Below, piece by piece: positions 34,348 through 45,417 of a DNA stretch of 64,000 bases. Source of the stretch: Talaromyces rugulosus. Taxonomy: Eukaryota; Ascomycota; Eurotiomycetes; Eurotiales; Trichocomaceae. The position numbers were made by a program, and so were the translations under genes. Within the stretch, counting starts at the first letter, position 1. Every line of letters begins with the position of its first letter. Where the stretch lies: NCBI RefSeq assembly GCF_013368755.1, contig NC_049563.1, forward strand, positions 5,580,001-5,644,000. The letters run 5' to 3'. Under the pieces are notes generated by a model that worked only from the letters and a program-made list of their open reading frames with translations, was not told the origin of the DNA and searched no databases.

Positions 34348-35848
34348 CAGATGGCGAAAGAGGGCCCCAATAACAATGCATGGTGCTCCCTTGCTTCTTC
34401 CAATCTATGTACATAATGCTATTGGTAGTTTTCCTTTTGCCGTGCATGCCTCTATCGAGGATCGGTAGTCATCTCGGAGGACCTGAGCGAGCCTTCTCTA
34501 TACATGAGATAGGCGAGTAGGTAATTAGTAGTTGGCCATTGGCGCAATGCATGCTTCGTAACTAGACCATCACAAAGAGTGACAGGGCACCACAGCACTG
34601 TAATATGTTGTAGAAACTCCGAGAGAGGTTAAAATGCCGAGTGTGGAGCGCGTCTCAGGGACATGGGCGAGGAAGCAAGAACAAGGCGGGATACACATAA
34701 AGACAAGTGCAAACGACAGGCAATAACCATCGACGGAGATCCGGATAGACGTGAAGAGAGACCAGGGGGGTTTGCGGGGTGTGGAGAAAGATACTCATGT
34801 TATTGTTACCCCACTGCTACCGTTCCGGGTGGTGAAGCACTGTGCCTAAGAGAGGATAGTTACTAACAGCAGTATTTAGGGATATACATGTAATTGGGTC
34901 TGCGAGGCCATAACCTGGGAAGGCGAATAATGCCCGGTATTTAAACTTCATTCAAAGTCAAGGAACTTGACATAATGTCGTCGGCTTTAGGGAGGTGGAT
35001 AAAGCGCGAAAGGTTGATTTTCTGGAAACCAGCTCTCATATCGATGGTGTAGACAGCTATATATGTGTAGACACAAGGCAGCCGTCCATCAATTGATCTC
35101 CTTGACTAGGGCTTCAGTCCTGATAATAGATAATATCATCTCACACTACTGCACAGTGTGAGGCTAGTCCACCATTGTACCGGTATACAAATATTTAGCT
35201 TCAAAGAGATTGATGGTGTTGTTGGCTTGAATGGACAGTCCACAGAGCTGTTGTCTCTGAAAGTAACAGGATCAATGCCACTTGCGTTGATGTACAGCTT
35301 TGGGAGCTATAGACGATGCATCATGAAGTAATTCTCGCATATCATAGAGCAGAACGATGTACTTGCACAAAAATTGTGTGCTATTTGGGTATGTGATTGA
35401 ATAAAAATGACTTAAACATTTGAAGATACCTGCATGTCAAGCTAGCCAGAAGAAAAGACTGAATATTACAAGAAGAAGTAGAATAAAGTAGTGTTTGTAT
35501 TAGAGAAATAGATTTGGAATTGCCTAACCGGGAAAATGTCATTAGATTGTATGTAGTCTGTGGCAGATGTGATAAATCCCCTGGAGGAGATCTAAGTGTA
35601 ATATCTAAAAGAATGACCAAGATAATTTAAAGCTGTCTATGTATATGCGGGCTCTGAGCATCTGTAAATGAGGCACATAATTTTACCTGGCTACGTCAGG
35701 AGTAGTCCGAGTAAGTGTCACGATGAGCAAATGCCAACCAACTTATCACTATACTAAGGAAAAATTGTATTGAAGTACATTTACATGAACACAATCATCA
35801 ACCAGCGATTTCAATAATTGTTATTAAAAAGGCTGCCACTCAAGCCAA
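34348..35848. other. Gene-free region (1.5 kb)
   Basis: AT-rich spacer between the MBL-fold remnant and the F-box/ankyrin gene. One open frame at 34663-34866 has no recognisable feature. Nothing else seen. Confidence 0.55.
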
Positions 35849-37045
35849 ATGTCGCGCAAAAACGATGCCCTCTGGGGAAAAGCAACGCTGCTTCCATCGC
35901 TCCCGTTGGAGATATGGCTGCTCATATGTGAATTCTTGGGCCTGGAAGACCTCTGTGCCATGATTATGACCTGCAGCTACATGAAAACTGCTCTCAACTC
36001 CATATTATACAAACGCGCAATCATTACTGGTGTGCATAAGCCGATGTTTCTATACGCGGCCATTTGGGGCAGGGCTACTGCTATATCCAAATTCTTGAAG
36101 GAAGGGGTTTCAATGTCGGAATTTGACAGCCACAAATACGGATGGCTTCTCGAAGATTATCACGATCTAATCGATACCAAAAGGCGCACTCCAAGGCTGG
36201 ACCCGGACGTTCATCCACTATTTGCTGCTGCATATTTTGGTCAGGCTGATGTCGTGAGGACCATGCTCACGGAAGGCAATGCGAACGTTGACTTCACGGA
36301 TGACTCTGGAAGGACTGCGTTGGTTTATACGGCCAGGAGTGGTAATATTGACGTAGCCAAAATTCTACTGGAGCATGGTGCAAAACTTATGGAAAACGCT
36401 CAAGCTAGGACTCAAAACGAATATTCACCACTTACATATGCAGCAGGAACTGGCAGCACAGAGGTATTTGAGCTGATTTATTCAGAGCTCCAGCGTCGTT
36501 CTACTTCAGAAAAGACTATTTTGAATCAGTGTGAACAAGCCTGTGCTCTAGCATGTCAATATGGGAGAACCGATATAGTCGAATTTTTCCTTCTGAAAGG
36601 CACTGTCAGGGTTAATTCTTATATTGGAGATAAAGGCTCTCTACTTTACCGTGCGTCTATAACGGCAAATTCCAAAATGATAAGACTATTAGTGAGGTAT
36701 GGGGCAAAAATGGAAAATGAACTGGATACTGGTTTGGTGTCTGTGTTTAAATCTTTCCCATTACCAAAAGCAACTGATGTTGCTACCCAACTTTTGAAGT
36801 TGGGTTGTAACGTTGCAAATGGCAATCGCCATGCCTGTGGTTTATGGCGTATAGCCAGAGGATATAGGGGGGAGCAGAAGCCTGAACTCAAACTGATTGA
36901 ACTCCTCCGAGAAAAGGGATTCAATAAGGATAATTGCCAGGATGGATGTTGGGGAAAAGGAGGAAAAGGCAGATATCGCTTTAAATGGGAAGACATGTTC
37001 AGCGAGAGATTCTTCGACTATATCAAGGGAGGTAATAATGCATAG
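35849..37045 (+). CDS. F-box and ankyrin-repeat protein
   Basis: An intronless 398-residue protein. Residues ~15-45 form an F-box (LPSLPLEIWLLICEFLGLED), which would dock on Skp1 of an SCF ubiquitin ligase. From residue ~120 there are at least five ankyrin-like repeats, for example HPLFAAAYFGQADVVRTMLT, ALVYTARSGNIDVAKILLEH and ACALACQYGRTDIVEFFLLK. A Lys/Gly-rich stretch and an aromatic end (ERFFDYIKGG) close the protein. The likely role is substrate selection for ubiquitination. Such F-box/ankyrin genes form large, rapidly changing families in fungi. It lies just upstream of the dual-domain regulator, on the same strand. Confidence 0.85.
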   Translation: MSRKNDALWGKATLLPSLPLEIWLLICEFLGLEDLCAMIMTCSYMKTALNSILYKRAIITGVHKPMFLYAAIWGRATAISKFLKEGVSMSEFDSHKYGWLLEDYHDLIDTKRRTPRLDPDVHPLFAAAYFGQADVVRTMLTEGNANVDFTDDSGRTALVYTARSGNIDVAKILLEHGAKLMENAQARTQNEYSPLTYAAGTGSTEVFELIYSELQRRSTSEKTILNQCEQACALACQYGRTDIVEFFLLKGTVRVNSYIGDKGSLLYRASITANSKMIRLLVRYGAKMENELDTGLVSVFKSFPLPKATDVATQLLKLGCNVANGNRHACGLWRIARGYRGEQKPELKLIELLREKGFNKDNCQDGCWGKGGKGRYRFKWEDMFSERFFDYIKGGNNA

Positions 37046-37738
37046 CATGTTTTGGTATCAATCCGTTAATTGCTATTTAAAGAACAAATGACAGTTCTTA
37101 TTGTAACAGTCCAGTTGCTAATACCAATATGATTGCCTCGGGCGTTCAAAGGGCGGACAAGTTATCCTTCAGCAAGAGTCTTAGGTAAGTAGTTATTGAT
37201 GTGTAGAAGATCCCTGGCCTATCTATAAATGGCAATTACCACAGGGGTTAGTTTGAGAATGTCCCATCCCAGACTGATTGGAGCAATCACCCGCCAAAGT
37301 TCTTTAGTCCTGACAGGCTAACTAGAGCAGTAACCAACATAACATAGTCAGAAAAGCTCGACCATTTATTCTCTATCCTTACTCGCCATCGCGTATAACG
37401 TTTGCGAAGGGAAAGCGAAATACAGCCGGGTATAAATCAATTGATGGAAAAATGACCTGCACCACACCGCAGAATGCTAGTCAAGAGACATTGGGCAAGC
37501 GCTCCGAAAAAGCGGACAGAATTAGTATATTAATAATATAAATTAAAACTAGTATATAATCTTTATAAATATTAAAAAAATAAACTTAAAATAGAATATT
37601 AATGTCAAAAGAATAAGAAACCCTCAGCCAATCAATAAGAAGCGGACGCGACTTACATAATTGAGCCTAATTACATTCAGTATTTTGACATCTCAACCAC
37701 CTCAACATGTTTCTCTACTGCCGCTTGTGACCCCCATT
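37046..37738. other. Intergenic region (693 bp)
   Basis: Promoter side of the dual-domain regulator. A strongly AT-rich patch lies at about 37515-37620. No genes seen. Confidence 0.6.
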
Positions 37739-40181
37739 ATGAAGCCAAAGTCAGACCATCAGCTGCGGTGCAGCGTCTGCCATCGTCTATTCGGTCGCAT
37801 CGACCACCTCAAACGGCACCAGCTACATCGTTCGTGTGTCATTCTTCCCGGGCTGCAACTGTCGCTAACAACGGGGCTTGTGGAGATACCGGGGTGAAAC
37901 CATACTGCTGTCAATTCTGCAACGAGGAGTTTACCCGGAGGTACTGATTGCCCTTTCTTTATCTTCCAACCGCTCACAACTGGCAGTGACAATCTAAGAA
38001 AACATTACCAAAACTGTGTGCGCCGTGGGGAAGCCAGCGTCCCAGCTATTGCGCGCAAAGGTCGAAAAAGGCACGCGTGTAACCCGGTATGTGGATGTGC
38101 TGCTCGTTGTCGACACTTCCAAATGACACGGGGCTGAACCGAGTCAATCTGCCAGTGCATCACAGCCAAGCTGAGATGTGATGGCGAAATACCATGTAGC
38201 TCATGCGTGAGGAAACAGCTGGAATGCTCGACCCACATAAGTGAGAATTCATCGGCTGGCGATGTCTCAATCTCGCTGGGCAAGGGTGAGCGTGTCCTGG
38301 CTGCAATTATCAAGGGAGCCTGATTGAACTAACCACCTATTCTCTATAATTAGAGTTGCCGTTAAAGACCGACACGGAGAAGCGCGTGTTAGACCTTCTC
38401 CATATAAAGTTTTTGCTCGATGGCGGCACCGACAGCTTCACCGAAAGTTTCCATCTCCCGCCACGAAGTGATAGGATCCGAGGCTTCTTCTATCACATGC
38501 AAAGCGAATGGGAGCCCGGAGCTGGTAGTGTGGACTTGCAATCGGCACAAGATAACTCTACTAATATAGAACCCACTCTGACGGGAAGTGGTTTTGACTA
38601 TTTTAATTCATTCTTTCAAAAGGGCATCTCTTCTTTTGCGTCCACCGACATATCATCCATCGACTTCCAGGGAGTTGAACAAGGTCCCTTTGTCAAAGGT
38701 AAAAAGAAGCCATCCTACCAAGACGTCTAGTCCGGAGGTGGACAAAATAGTGACTCTTGCAGAAATAATACAAGACAGCCCAATCAGTTCTAAAATGATC
38801 GTGGCCATTATCGACCATGTCTCCAAGCTCGACTTAGATGCGAGTGCCAAACAAACCGTTCTCAGTGACCTTCACTTCCTCCTGACCCCCGCTCGAGTTC
38901 GCAACTTCATCAGTCTTTACTTTAGGCATTGGCATCAAAACTATCAAATGATCCACCTGCCGTCCTTCAGCATGGATGCCGCTCCGATTCCGCTACTGAC
39001 TGCCATGGTGTTTATGGGCGCACTATACTCAGGTAATGAAACCGAGAGTACAGTGGCCCGGCGTCTACTAGACTTTGCAGAATTATTTGTCTTTTCCACC
39101 AAAACGTTTACGTATCAACACACCGTCGGTCAAGACTTGTTTCCTGATACAGTGGCGAATAACCTATGGCACGACCCTTGGCAATTGGAAAACTTTCAAG
39201 CAGCCATCATCCTAATTATTGCACAGTACTGGGCCGGTAGTCGAAGTTCGTCGACCCGTGCGGTCGAAGTGCGATTTAACGATATAATCTTGGTTTGTAG
39301 TCTGATTACTCCTTTCATTCCACTACTCAAGCTAAGTATTTACGGACAGGTGGCCCGCCGGATAGGCCTCACTCATTGTCGGCATTCACCGGAAGACGTG
39401 ATTCACGAATCTCTCTGGATTCAGAAAGAGACCCAAATCCGGTTAGTAGGCGCAATCCAACGACAATAGAACAACGAACCTGATATATACAGAATAATCA
39501 ACGTCGTCTTGCTCCTCGATTGCGCGTTCGTCTTTTTTCAAAACTACCCATGTCGCTTTTCCATATCCGAGCTCGTATTTGATCTGCCATGTAACGATTC
39601 CTTTTACCACGCCCAGCACCCTTTCGCGCAGCAGAACTTTTGCTTCAGTCGTGCGGCCACCGTATTTGACGCTTTCCAAGTGCTACTTGCAAGTAAATCG
39701 TCTGTGAAAGGCAGCACTATTATTTCATCTGATACCAATGACGGCAAAAGATTCAAGGTATCAGTATCAGTTCTTGACATGTTTATCCTAATTCATGGTA
39801 ACCCCTCTTTACACCTTTCAAGTCGAATAAGTATCTAATATCTGCATAGTTCTTCATAGTTTTCTTAATTCGTGCATAACAACCTTTCTTCCCGCTATGG
39901 CAAAAGTTAATAAACCATCATCTACTCCCTCGCCACTGGCAGCAATTGCATCCGCCCTTGACCTCTGGCACCAGCTGTGGGTTGGTCTACAAGCCGAAAT
40001 CGCTTCTCAAGAGTGGAAAATGATGGGCTTTTACAAAAACGGCTACAACTACTGGCTAGTGGCGCAATTGCTAGTTGAAAAAGAGAAGAAGTCGGTTGAC
40101 ATAATAACCAAAATGGAGGGTTTGTGCCTTGATCGACTGGAAAGGTTGAACTTGTTGCTACTGGAAGATAATAACGAATAA
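37739..40181 (+). CDS. Transcription factor with tandem C2H2 fingers and a Zn2Cys6 cluster
   Basis: Nine exons (37739-37829, 37886-37940, 37987-38086, 38156-38285, 38354-38698, 38751-39292, 39350-39441, 39493-39797, 39850-40181) sum to 663 residues. Splicing builds the DNA-binding part precisely. Finger 1 is C11-x2-C14-x12-H27-x3-H31. A TGVKPY linker follows, then finger 2, C39-x2-C42-x12-H55-x3-C59. A full zinc cluster spans Cys80, 83, 90, 96, 99 and 106. The rest is the fungal-trans domain (MIHLPSFSMDAAPIPLLTAM, LLDCAFVFFQNYPCR, LVFDLPCNDS). Its stop lies 28 bp from the stop of the convergent SSU1-like exporter. Intron 6 (39293-39349) is 57 nt and in frame, so its splicing is less certain. 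Target genes are unknown. Confidence 0.88.
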
Positions 40182-40209
40182 AAAAAGATTGTTGTATGTA
40201 TATATAATG

Positions 40210-41484
40210 TTAAGCAGGGTTTCGGGTTTTATGTCTAGCACCTCTCTTGTTAGGATTCCCGCCCAGTCCCAAGAGTTTACCACTTATCACTCCATTTATT
40301 GTGAAAGCATAGCTAACCAACCAGATTATAACTAGCATGATTGTCAATATCACGGAGAAAACGCCAAAAGCCGATGAATTCATGATTTTCGACAGAAACA
40401 CGGCCGCGTTTGTGTACACTCCCTATGAGAAAGTCAGTGGAGAGAACAGACCATAAAAAGGATAGAGGTGCCGTACCATTGGAAATACAAGTGACCATGT
40501 CGACAGGTAAAATTTTGATCGTCGCATGCCCCCCGGCTGTGTCAAAAATGTGTGGACAATTCCGAGCACAGCGAAAAACCACCAAAAAGTGGCATATCCC
40601 CAAGTCAGCAGACCAGCCAGTTGGCTAGCTGCAGACAGCGCTGGCGCAATTTCTGCTGTCAAAAAGGTGCCCCGATGATACTCTGCAAAAGCCCCTCCTT
40701 GGACCGCCTGACCGAGCATGAGTAGTGCGAAACTACCCTGGCCGAACGGACCGCAAAGGATCATGTCTTCGTAGACATGGTCGATACCCGGGAAGTCCTT
40801 GTTGAAAAGACGCGATTGGAACACGTCAACCATGGACATCGCTAGTGGTAGCGCCGTGCCTATTTCTAGGTATGAGATGATGATGATAGGCACCTGGATT
40901 CGAGCACTGATTGCCCCATAACCGCAAATTACTCCCCCGGCGGCGGCAGATGTGAGCGCGGCAATGAGCGGGAGAAACGCAGTGGGTGTCAATGATTTGA
41001 TGCCCGGTGGTTGTATCTTGACGTGAACATACGGGATGAAAAAACAGCAGGCCAGGGCCATGCCAGTGTTGACACACCACAGCACGGACGCTACAATGCC
41101 CCAGTTTGGACCCCATTTGTGGACAAGACAGAGCACGATCATTTTCAGAATGGTCGAGAACGCAATGGAGATGCTTGATAGGCACGAAGTCTCCACGATA
41201 CTATCCCGGAGAATATTGGCGACATGCCGGGGGTATAGGAAAACACGAAGAATATATGCCAGGGAGAAAAGTGACAGGAGGGCAATGTTGTACACCCAAA
41301 TAATCTCTGAGATGATGTTGAGGCCAGTGAATTGATATTTGAGGTTGTGCAGGATGACAGCCACAATACCTGTGCCCTGAGGAATTAAGAACCACTGCGA
41401 CGAGAAGTTCCATAAAGCTACAGAGAGTCGAGATTGCTTCGTAGTGCTTTTATCACCGTCTGCAATGCCGTCAACGTCGCCCAT
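40210..41484 (-). CDS. SSU1-like exporter (TDT/SLAC1 family, sulfite efflux or malate transport)
   Basis: Two exons (40477-41484, 40210-40422) give 406 residues. About ten hydrophobic helices form the voltage-dependent anion channel/TDT fold (PF03595). Landmarks are FSSQWFLIPQGTGIVAVILH near the start, LRVFLYPRHV, GPFGQGSFALLMLGQAVQ and WWFFAVLGIVHTF. The basic C-terminus (NPNKRGARHKTRN) is cytosolic. Fungal members include sulfite pumps (Ssu1) and dicarboxylate carriers; the GxxQGTG and FGQGS signatures favour the Ssu1 branch. Location would be the plasma membrane. It is tail-to-tail with the dual-domain regulator, with only 28 bp between stop codons. Confidence 0.85.
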
Positions 41485-42035
41485 TTATATCCCGTTTTCT
41501 TTCTGACTCTGTGTGACAGTCTGAAGAGTGATTTGATTCACTATTTTGTATTGGACTGTATAAATGAATTTCTTACTCTGAATGTGTCACTTTGACCCTG
41601 GAATTTCCATATCGAGAACTTTGCTGAGTTTGCCGCCGCGTGGATATGACATCATCAAAGTGCCGCCGTGATGGCGAGTCTAAGGAATTTAATGTTTTTT
41701 TTTGCTTTGAATTAAAATCCACGGTATGCTGAAACTTCAATAAAGTAGAGTAATAAACTTCAAGCACTCTTCTGTGTAGCCCATAAGACTCGCAAAAACA
41801 GTGGCAATTGATAAGATTGGTGTTGATATCCTACACGGGAAAGGCGAATCCTGATTTCGCAAATATAGTAGATATAGCGGCACTTAAAATGTATACTACA
41901 GTATTTAAGATTTCACTAACTGCGTAGTAATGGATTCCTGATCCGGTAATATCAACTGATATGACGGATGTACAACATGGTCATGGATTTATCACCCACA
42001 TTGCAACATTTGAAAGCACATGTGCAGGAACAAAA
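41485..42035. other. Intergenic region (551 bp)
   Basis: Upstream of the exporter gene and downstream of the EthD gene, both on the minus strand. It likely holds the exporter promoter. AT-rich patches, no coding signal. Confidence 0.55.
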
Positions 42036-42428
42036 TTACACCTTCTCGTTCACGGTCTCTTTGACATCCCCGAAAAGAACAATTTTCAATTTCGACCGAT
42101 CCACAAATCTCTCTTCGTCTGCTTCAATTTCCTGTCTTGCTTCTGGGCTGCCTGTTTTCGCATTAAAGCGATCCATATGCTCCTTGTCTTTGAATGTGAC
42201 TATGGTCAGAGCATCATAATCAAAATCTTGATCTCCACCCAGAACAATCGTCGCAGGCGTGGGAACGCCGTCTCCTCGCGAGAGATAGAATCGCTGATGG
42301 CTCAAGAAAAAGTCGTCACCGGCTAGGCGCTGCAGAATCGGTACGTGGTTGTTTTCATAATGCGTCTGGAATTCGGCAGGAGAGAGACCTGGTTTGCGGT
42401 AGGCAATGATGAGGCCTTGGATTGGCAT
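42036..42428 (-). CDS. EthD-domain (dimeric alpha/beta barrel) protein
   Basis: The ATG at 42428 gives an intronless 130-residue protein; the frame stays open upstream to 42545, but that part (EELHCSHIEFTGFNIF) does not look like the domain. It opens with a beta strand (GLIIAYRKPG) and the EthD signature SPAEFQTHYENNHVPILQRL. A second strand is formed by DALTIVTFKDKEHMDRF. Such small ferredoxin-like barrels form dimers and act as monooxygenases, decarboxylases or dehydratases in aromatic and polyketide pathways, or have no known role. It lies beside the exporter and regulator, so a shared pathway is possible. A Lys/Glu/Val tail ends the protein. Confidence 0.82.
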   Translation of the reverse strand: MPIQGLIIAYRKPGLSPAEFQTHYENNHVPILQRLAGDDFFLSHQRFYLSRGDGVPTPATIVLGGDQDFDYDALTIVTFKDKEHMDRFNAKTGSPEARQEIEADEERFVDRSKLKIVLFGDVKETVNEKV

Positions 42429-42791
42429 GGTGGGGAAGTGCAGAGGGTTGCTGTCAATTTTGATAATGAATGTGAAAATGTTGAAGCCAGTGAATTCAAT
42501 ATGCGAACAATGTAGTTCTTCTAGAGAACTTGGGGCTCCACTCACCCCGCCATGCTGTGGCGGGGCAGAGAGCAGTAATTAGGTTCAGAGTTATGGTGGC
42601 TTATTATCAAAAATATTTTGGGACGATCAATAAATAGCATTTGGAATTTTCAACTTGTTGCATTAAGAATACAGACGTGGAAACAGACTTGGAAACAGAC
42701 TTGAAACATAATCATCATGGTTTATCACTTGGGTTCGGGTTATTCATCTCACTCGCCGCACATGTGCCTCAAAAGACAAGATTTGATAGTT
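42429..42791. other. Intergenic region (363 bp)
   Basis: This lies between two minus-strand genes and probably contains the EthD-gene promoter. Nothing else recognised. Confidence 0.55.
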
Positions 42792-43843
42792 TTAGGATCG
42801 AGTAGCATCGCGACCAATGGTGCGGCTATTGTCCAAGTTTGAATCGACACGGGGATCAAGCTTGTTCAACAAGTCGGAGTTGTGAGGACCAGCGGTATTT
42901 TGGGTAGTGCCGCTTCCAGGGGATGTGTAGCTGCTGCCAGCCGGTGCAACACCAGACCTGAGGTTACGGTCAGAAGAACCAAAGCGAGGATCTGTCCTGC
43001 TAGCAGAATTCGGCTCGGCATTAGCCAAGTGAGGGTTGCCGACGTTGTAACCGCCAGAGCTTATACCACCAGAAGCCGTGTCGCCAGGAGCAATACCGCT
43101 CGAAGTCACACCGCCGGCGGTGCTAACTTTGCCTAATATTTCATCAGTATCAGGCGGTAACTCGTTGAGGACACAGGGAACCTACTGCGATCGCTATCAA
43201 CACGGGGATCTACCACGTTGGCTACGTTCGAGCCATGGGGGCCAGCGTTAGTCGTATGGGGGTTGTTATAGCCACTGGGAATTCCACCTGTGGTTCCGTA
43301 GTTGTCTGTTATCGTTAGTAACTCAAGCTAGACATGATGTTTAAGATATCAAACACATACTGCGGTTGCTGTCCACACGAGGGTCGGTCGTGTTGGCCAC
43401 GTTGGAGCCACGAAGGCCGGTATTGGGGTTGCTGTAGCCACCAGAGGTCACGCCTGTGGTGCCATGTTGGCCTACTATAGTTAGCATATGTGGAAAGCCC
43501 TCACAAGTTTAATCTTACCTCGGGTGGCGTCAACACGGGGGTCGACCTGGTTGGCGATGTTCGAGGTGTGTGGGCCAGCATTGGTTGAGCGAGTGTTGTC
43601 GTATTCAGATGGCCGGCCATATGTGGTGGTGTTTTTATAAGGGGTAGCCGAAGACACTCCACCGGCACCGGCACCGCCTACGCCGGTAGTAGTTCCGGTA
43701 GTTCCAGAAGTTCCCTTGAAGGAATTGTCGACACGAGAATCTGCCTGGTTGCCGATGTTTGGATCATATTGTGCGGTGTTAGATGAGTGACTGGGCTTGT
43801 CGTGGGTGACGGCGTCTTTGACTTTGTGCAATAGGTTCGACAT
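42792..43843 (-). CDS. Hydrophilic repeat protein with DPRVD modules
   Basis: Four exons (43519-43843, 43361-43474, 43186-43305, 42792-43132) give 299 residues. There is no signal peptide or membrane segment. The sequence is Gly/Ser/Asn/Thr-rich and built of repeats ending in a segment like SNxANxxDPRVD followed by a charged residue pair; examples are SNIANQVDPRVDAT, SNVANTTDPRVDSN, SNVANVVDPRVDSD and SDLLNKLDPRVDSN. The two middle exons (114 and 120 nt) each encode one repeat and are flanked by phase-1 introns. Low hydrophobicity and repeats resemble stress or conidiation-associated hydrophilins, but no named family is claimed. Divergent to the hemerythrin-like gene. Confidence 0.8.
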
Positions 43844-44759
43844 ATTGGCAAGATGTGTTAAAAAGGATATTTTTTTTCAATAGATATTCAAGTTGTGAAA
43901 ATTGTACTTCGAGAGAATTGATTATTTCCCATCAAACGACAACAGCGATTCGCTTCTTATATAGCCATCACTCTCATCCCATCTGAATGCCACATGCATG
44001 CTGGTACTCTACACTGGGCATGACGTTGAGGCGCAACAAGCAGCCATTGTTTCAATCCAAACAAGCAAAATGTTCGCTGTGCATCCTTTTCGAACGTCAT
44101 GATCATGGCCATTGCATCACCCGACGGCCCAAGCAAGCAGCACGCACATTGGCGTTCCATGTTTCTATCAGCGCCGGATCTGGGGAAGATCGCCGGTGGT
44201 GCCTTGCCTGACTGGGTGTTTGTTTGTTTGTGTGCCTTGGGTCTGCCCAGCGATGTTGGAGTGGATGTATGATGTGATGTGTCGATGTATTGAGTTTCAC
44301 GAGTGACGAAGGGGCAGACGTCATGCTGGGGCGGGCAGCCGCGCTAGTCTGGTTTCGGCAGGGGCGACCATGACACTCTCGTGATTTCATCGTTACTGAA
44401 TTTTATCCTCGCGTTCCTCGTCCTCGTTCATCCTGTTTCCTAAGCTGGTGGCAACACCAGGCAGACCCTTGCTTGCGTGGTACTGTACTAGCGGACCGAA
44501 TCGCGTTAGGACGACGCCGAAAGCCAGCCGTGATCGAGCTGAGCTGTTTATGCAGCGAGATATCTGTATGGCCTCGATACTTGTATTCAGAGTACTACTT
44601 GGTAGCCAGTACAAGTGTTCCTCCGAATGATGATTCGTCTCGCCATCATCTTGCTCGAGAGTTTCGGAAGTCGGACGCCTATGTCTTCTTCTTGAAACCC
44701 TGTTTCCGCGGCGTCTCTTCAACAATCATCAATTTCTGTCCGGCGAACGCTCTTTAACA
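43844..44759. other. Divergent promoter region (916 bp)
   Basis: Shared by the repeat-protein and hemerythrin-like genes. Short open frames on both strands show no domains. Confidence 0.55.
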
Positions 44760-45417
44760 ATGGCCCGTGTTTGCGACACAATCAGGAACGACCACCTAGA
44801 GCTCGAGGCATGCTACGAAAAGATCGTCGGTCTCATCGACCTAGACGAAAAGGTCGTCTGGCAGAACCAGTTTGCGTGGGAGCTTGCCCGACACCTACAT
44901 GCCGAAGAATTGCTCATCTACCCAGCCGTGGAAAAGAAAGTGCACAATGGCAAGGAACTTGTGCGCCAAGACCGTAAAAAACATCAGACTGTATGCTAAA
45001 CAGAAAAAAACATACCACGGTCAGACAAGAGACATTCCTTCTCATCAATCTCATGGCCTTTTTGCGGATCCAACAGATTAAAGAGAAACTCAAGAAGTTC
45101 CAAGACATCAAATCTTCTAAATCTAGCTTCGTTCCCCCACTCCATGATCTCATAAAAAGCCTCATGCCACACTGCAAGGAGACTGAAGAAAACGCCATCG
45201 CGGCCCTAGAACAACACCGAGCGAGAGTGCGTCGATGAGCACTTCATTTGCTCAAACGAAATTGCTTGTTCCGTCGCGCTCCCACCCGATGAGCCCTAAC
45301 AAGCCTCCCTTTGCGACCCCGGCAACACTGCTCGCTGCACCGCTTGACCGAGTCACGGACGTCTTTCGGACCTTTCCAGGGGGCACAGAAAGTCCCAACG
45401 CGTGGGGCATGAGATGA
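44760..45417 (+). CDS. Hemerythrin-like (HHE) protein with an apparent frameshift
   Basis: Exon 1 (44760-44990) and exon 2 (from 45077) encode a hemerythrin-type four-helix bundle that would bind a non-haem di-iron centre. Metal-ligand blocks are IRNDHLELEACYEK, ARHLHAEELLIYP and RKKHQT. In the original frame translation stops at 45238 (130 residues). However, the family's typical C-terminal block, TKLLVPSRSHP followed by NKPPFATPATLLAAPLDRV, is present immediately downstream in another frame, open from at least 45214 to the stop at 45417. A one-base change near 45208-45216 would explain this. It is either a real truncation or a sequence error. The whole product would be about 190 residues. 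Confidence 0.75.

Noticed and set aside
45235..45417. Separate small gene after the hemerythrin-like frame
   Set aside because: Its sequence matches the expected C-terminus of the hemerythrin-like family, so it belongs to that gene after a frame change.
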